A stretch of 14,504 bases of DNA from Paludibacter sp. (lineage in GTDB: Bacteria; Bacteroidota; Bacteroidia; Bacteroidales; Paludibacteraceae): positions 1 to 14,504 of the forward strand of contig JAITXR010000198.1 in assembly GCA_031284665.1 (NCBI GenBank). The letters are read 5' to 3'. The stretch's first letter is position 1; each line of letters starts with the position of its first letter. Shown here piece after piece: positions 14,060 to 14,504 of the stretch. The translations under genes and the position numbers were made by a program. The notes under the pieces are model-generated. The model worked only from the letters and a program-made list of their open reading frames with translations. It searched no databases and was not told the origin of the DNA.

Positions 14060-14504
14060 TTATCTATAATATTGTATCAAATTTCTGAAATATGTATTTT
14101 GGGGGTGAGCAATAATTGCGGCATCAATCAATATTGTAAATAATTTTGTTTGATTTTCTGTGAAACTATTGCTTAAATCAATATCTTGTATTTTTCCATC
14201 TTCGTATAAGTACAAAATAGAATTGCCAATGCCGTCAAGAGTACCTTCGCTTGTCTTATCAATAAAATCTTCATCTGTAAAAATCAGCGAATCCTTTATA
14301 TATGCATAATCACAAGGGTCTAACTTAAAACTAACAGTTTCCATTGCGAATATCTCTTTAATATCCGGAAATTCATTCTTTTTTGTGGGAGGCTCAAAAC
14401 GGTAGGATTTCTTTGCGCCAAATCTTTTAAAGACAACAATACCCTTATGTAAATCAAGTATTGCGGTAGAAGATTCAATAAAACTTGGATGAAAATTAAC
14501 TATA
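14060..14504 (-). CDS. Hypothetical protein, 5' end beyond the window
   Basis: On the minus strand the frame ending at TAA (14062-14060) stays open past its internal ATG at 14344 to the right edge, giving at least 147 residues. The extra part reads NFHPSFIESSTAILDLHKGI and continues KRFGAKKSYRFEPPTKK. The ATG at 14344 is therefore probably internal methionine, and the gene starts outside the window. The visible chain is a mixed alpha/beta soluble protein, with ILYLYEDGKIQDIDLSN and a final helical part ending FRNLIQYYR. I recognise no family or catalytic motif. It converges on the SpoIID gene with a 51-bp gap. An immunity-type or other small accessory protein is possible but not shown. Confidence 0.7.
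   Translation of the reverse strand, partial: IVNFHPSFIESSTAILDLHKGIVVFKRFGAKKSYRFEPPTKKNEFPDIKEIFAMETVSFKLDPCDYAYIKDSLIFTDEDFIDKTSEGTLDGIGNSILYLYEDGKIQDIDLSNSFTENQTKLFTILIDAAIIAHPQNTYFRNLIQYYR

Noticed and set aside
1..14504. CRISPR array, insertion sequence, prophage or defence island
   Set aside because: No regularly spaced repeats, transposase or integrase motifs, target-site duplications or known defence domains were seen on either strand.

Overview
The window reads as chromosomal DNA of a Bacteroidetes bacterium, most likely order Bacteroidales. The evidence is AT-rich DNA, genes without Shine-Dalgarno leaders, and several promoters of the Bacteroidetes type (-33 TTG or TTTG, then -7 TAnnTTTG). 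Lineage-typical families also point there: DUF3822 beside rsmD, a DUF5686 outer-membrane protein, a PPi-dependent phosphofructokinase of about 550 aa, and a SpoIID/LytB protein without a signal peptide. I see no insertion sequence, phage gene, CRISPR array or rRNA. No stretch over 300 bases lacks a gene.

Layout. (1) 1-1755 (+): the 3' end of a conserved hypothetical gene, a DUF3822 gene and rsmD, tightly packed as one operon. (2) 1822-4332 (+): a long-chain acyl-CoA synthetase and truA, which starts at GTG 6 bp after the synthetase stop; a TAnnTTTG promoter precedes the pair. (3) 4336-8669 (-): a secreted GH51 alpha-L-arabinofuranosidase overlaps by ATGA a DUF5686 outer-membrane barrel protein. 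Its 3' end meets truA head-on, 3 bp apart. (4) 8839-10491 (+): PPi-phosphofructokinase, divergent from the GH51 operon across a 169-bp promoter region. (5) 10569-10641 (+): tRNA-Lys(TTT) with its own promoter and a following hairpin. (6) 10741-11451 (+): an SDR oxidoreductase, convergent with (7) 11520-12581 (-), a URO-D-superfamily protein. (8) 12692-14008 (+): the SpoIID/LytB protein, divergent from the URO-D-like gene. (9) 14060-14504 (-): a hypothetical gene whose frame stays open to the right edge, so its N-terminus lies outside.

Most of the window is housekeeping: rRNA and tRNA modification, fatty-acid activation, glycolysis. The accessory part is the arabinofuranosidase/DUF5686 pair, which suggests use of arabinose-containing plant polysaccharide. 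I found no clearly new multi-gene defence or mobile system. The best leads are a terminator-shaped hairpin inside the GH51 coding region, the GH51-DUF5686 translational coupling, the URO-D-like protein without the usual zinc triad, and a start-site problem in the SpoIID gene, where the promoter lies inside what looks like a signal sequence.
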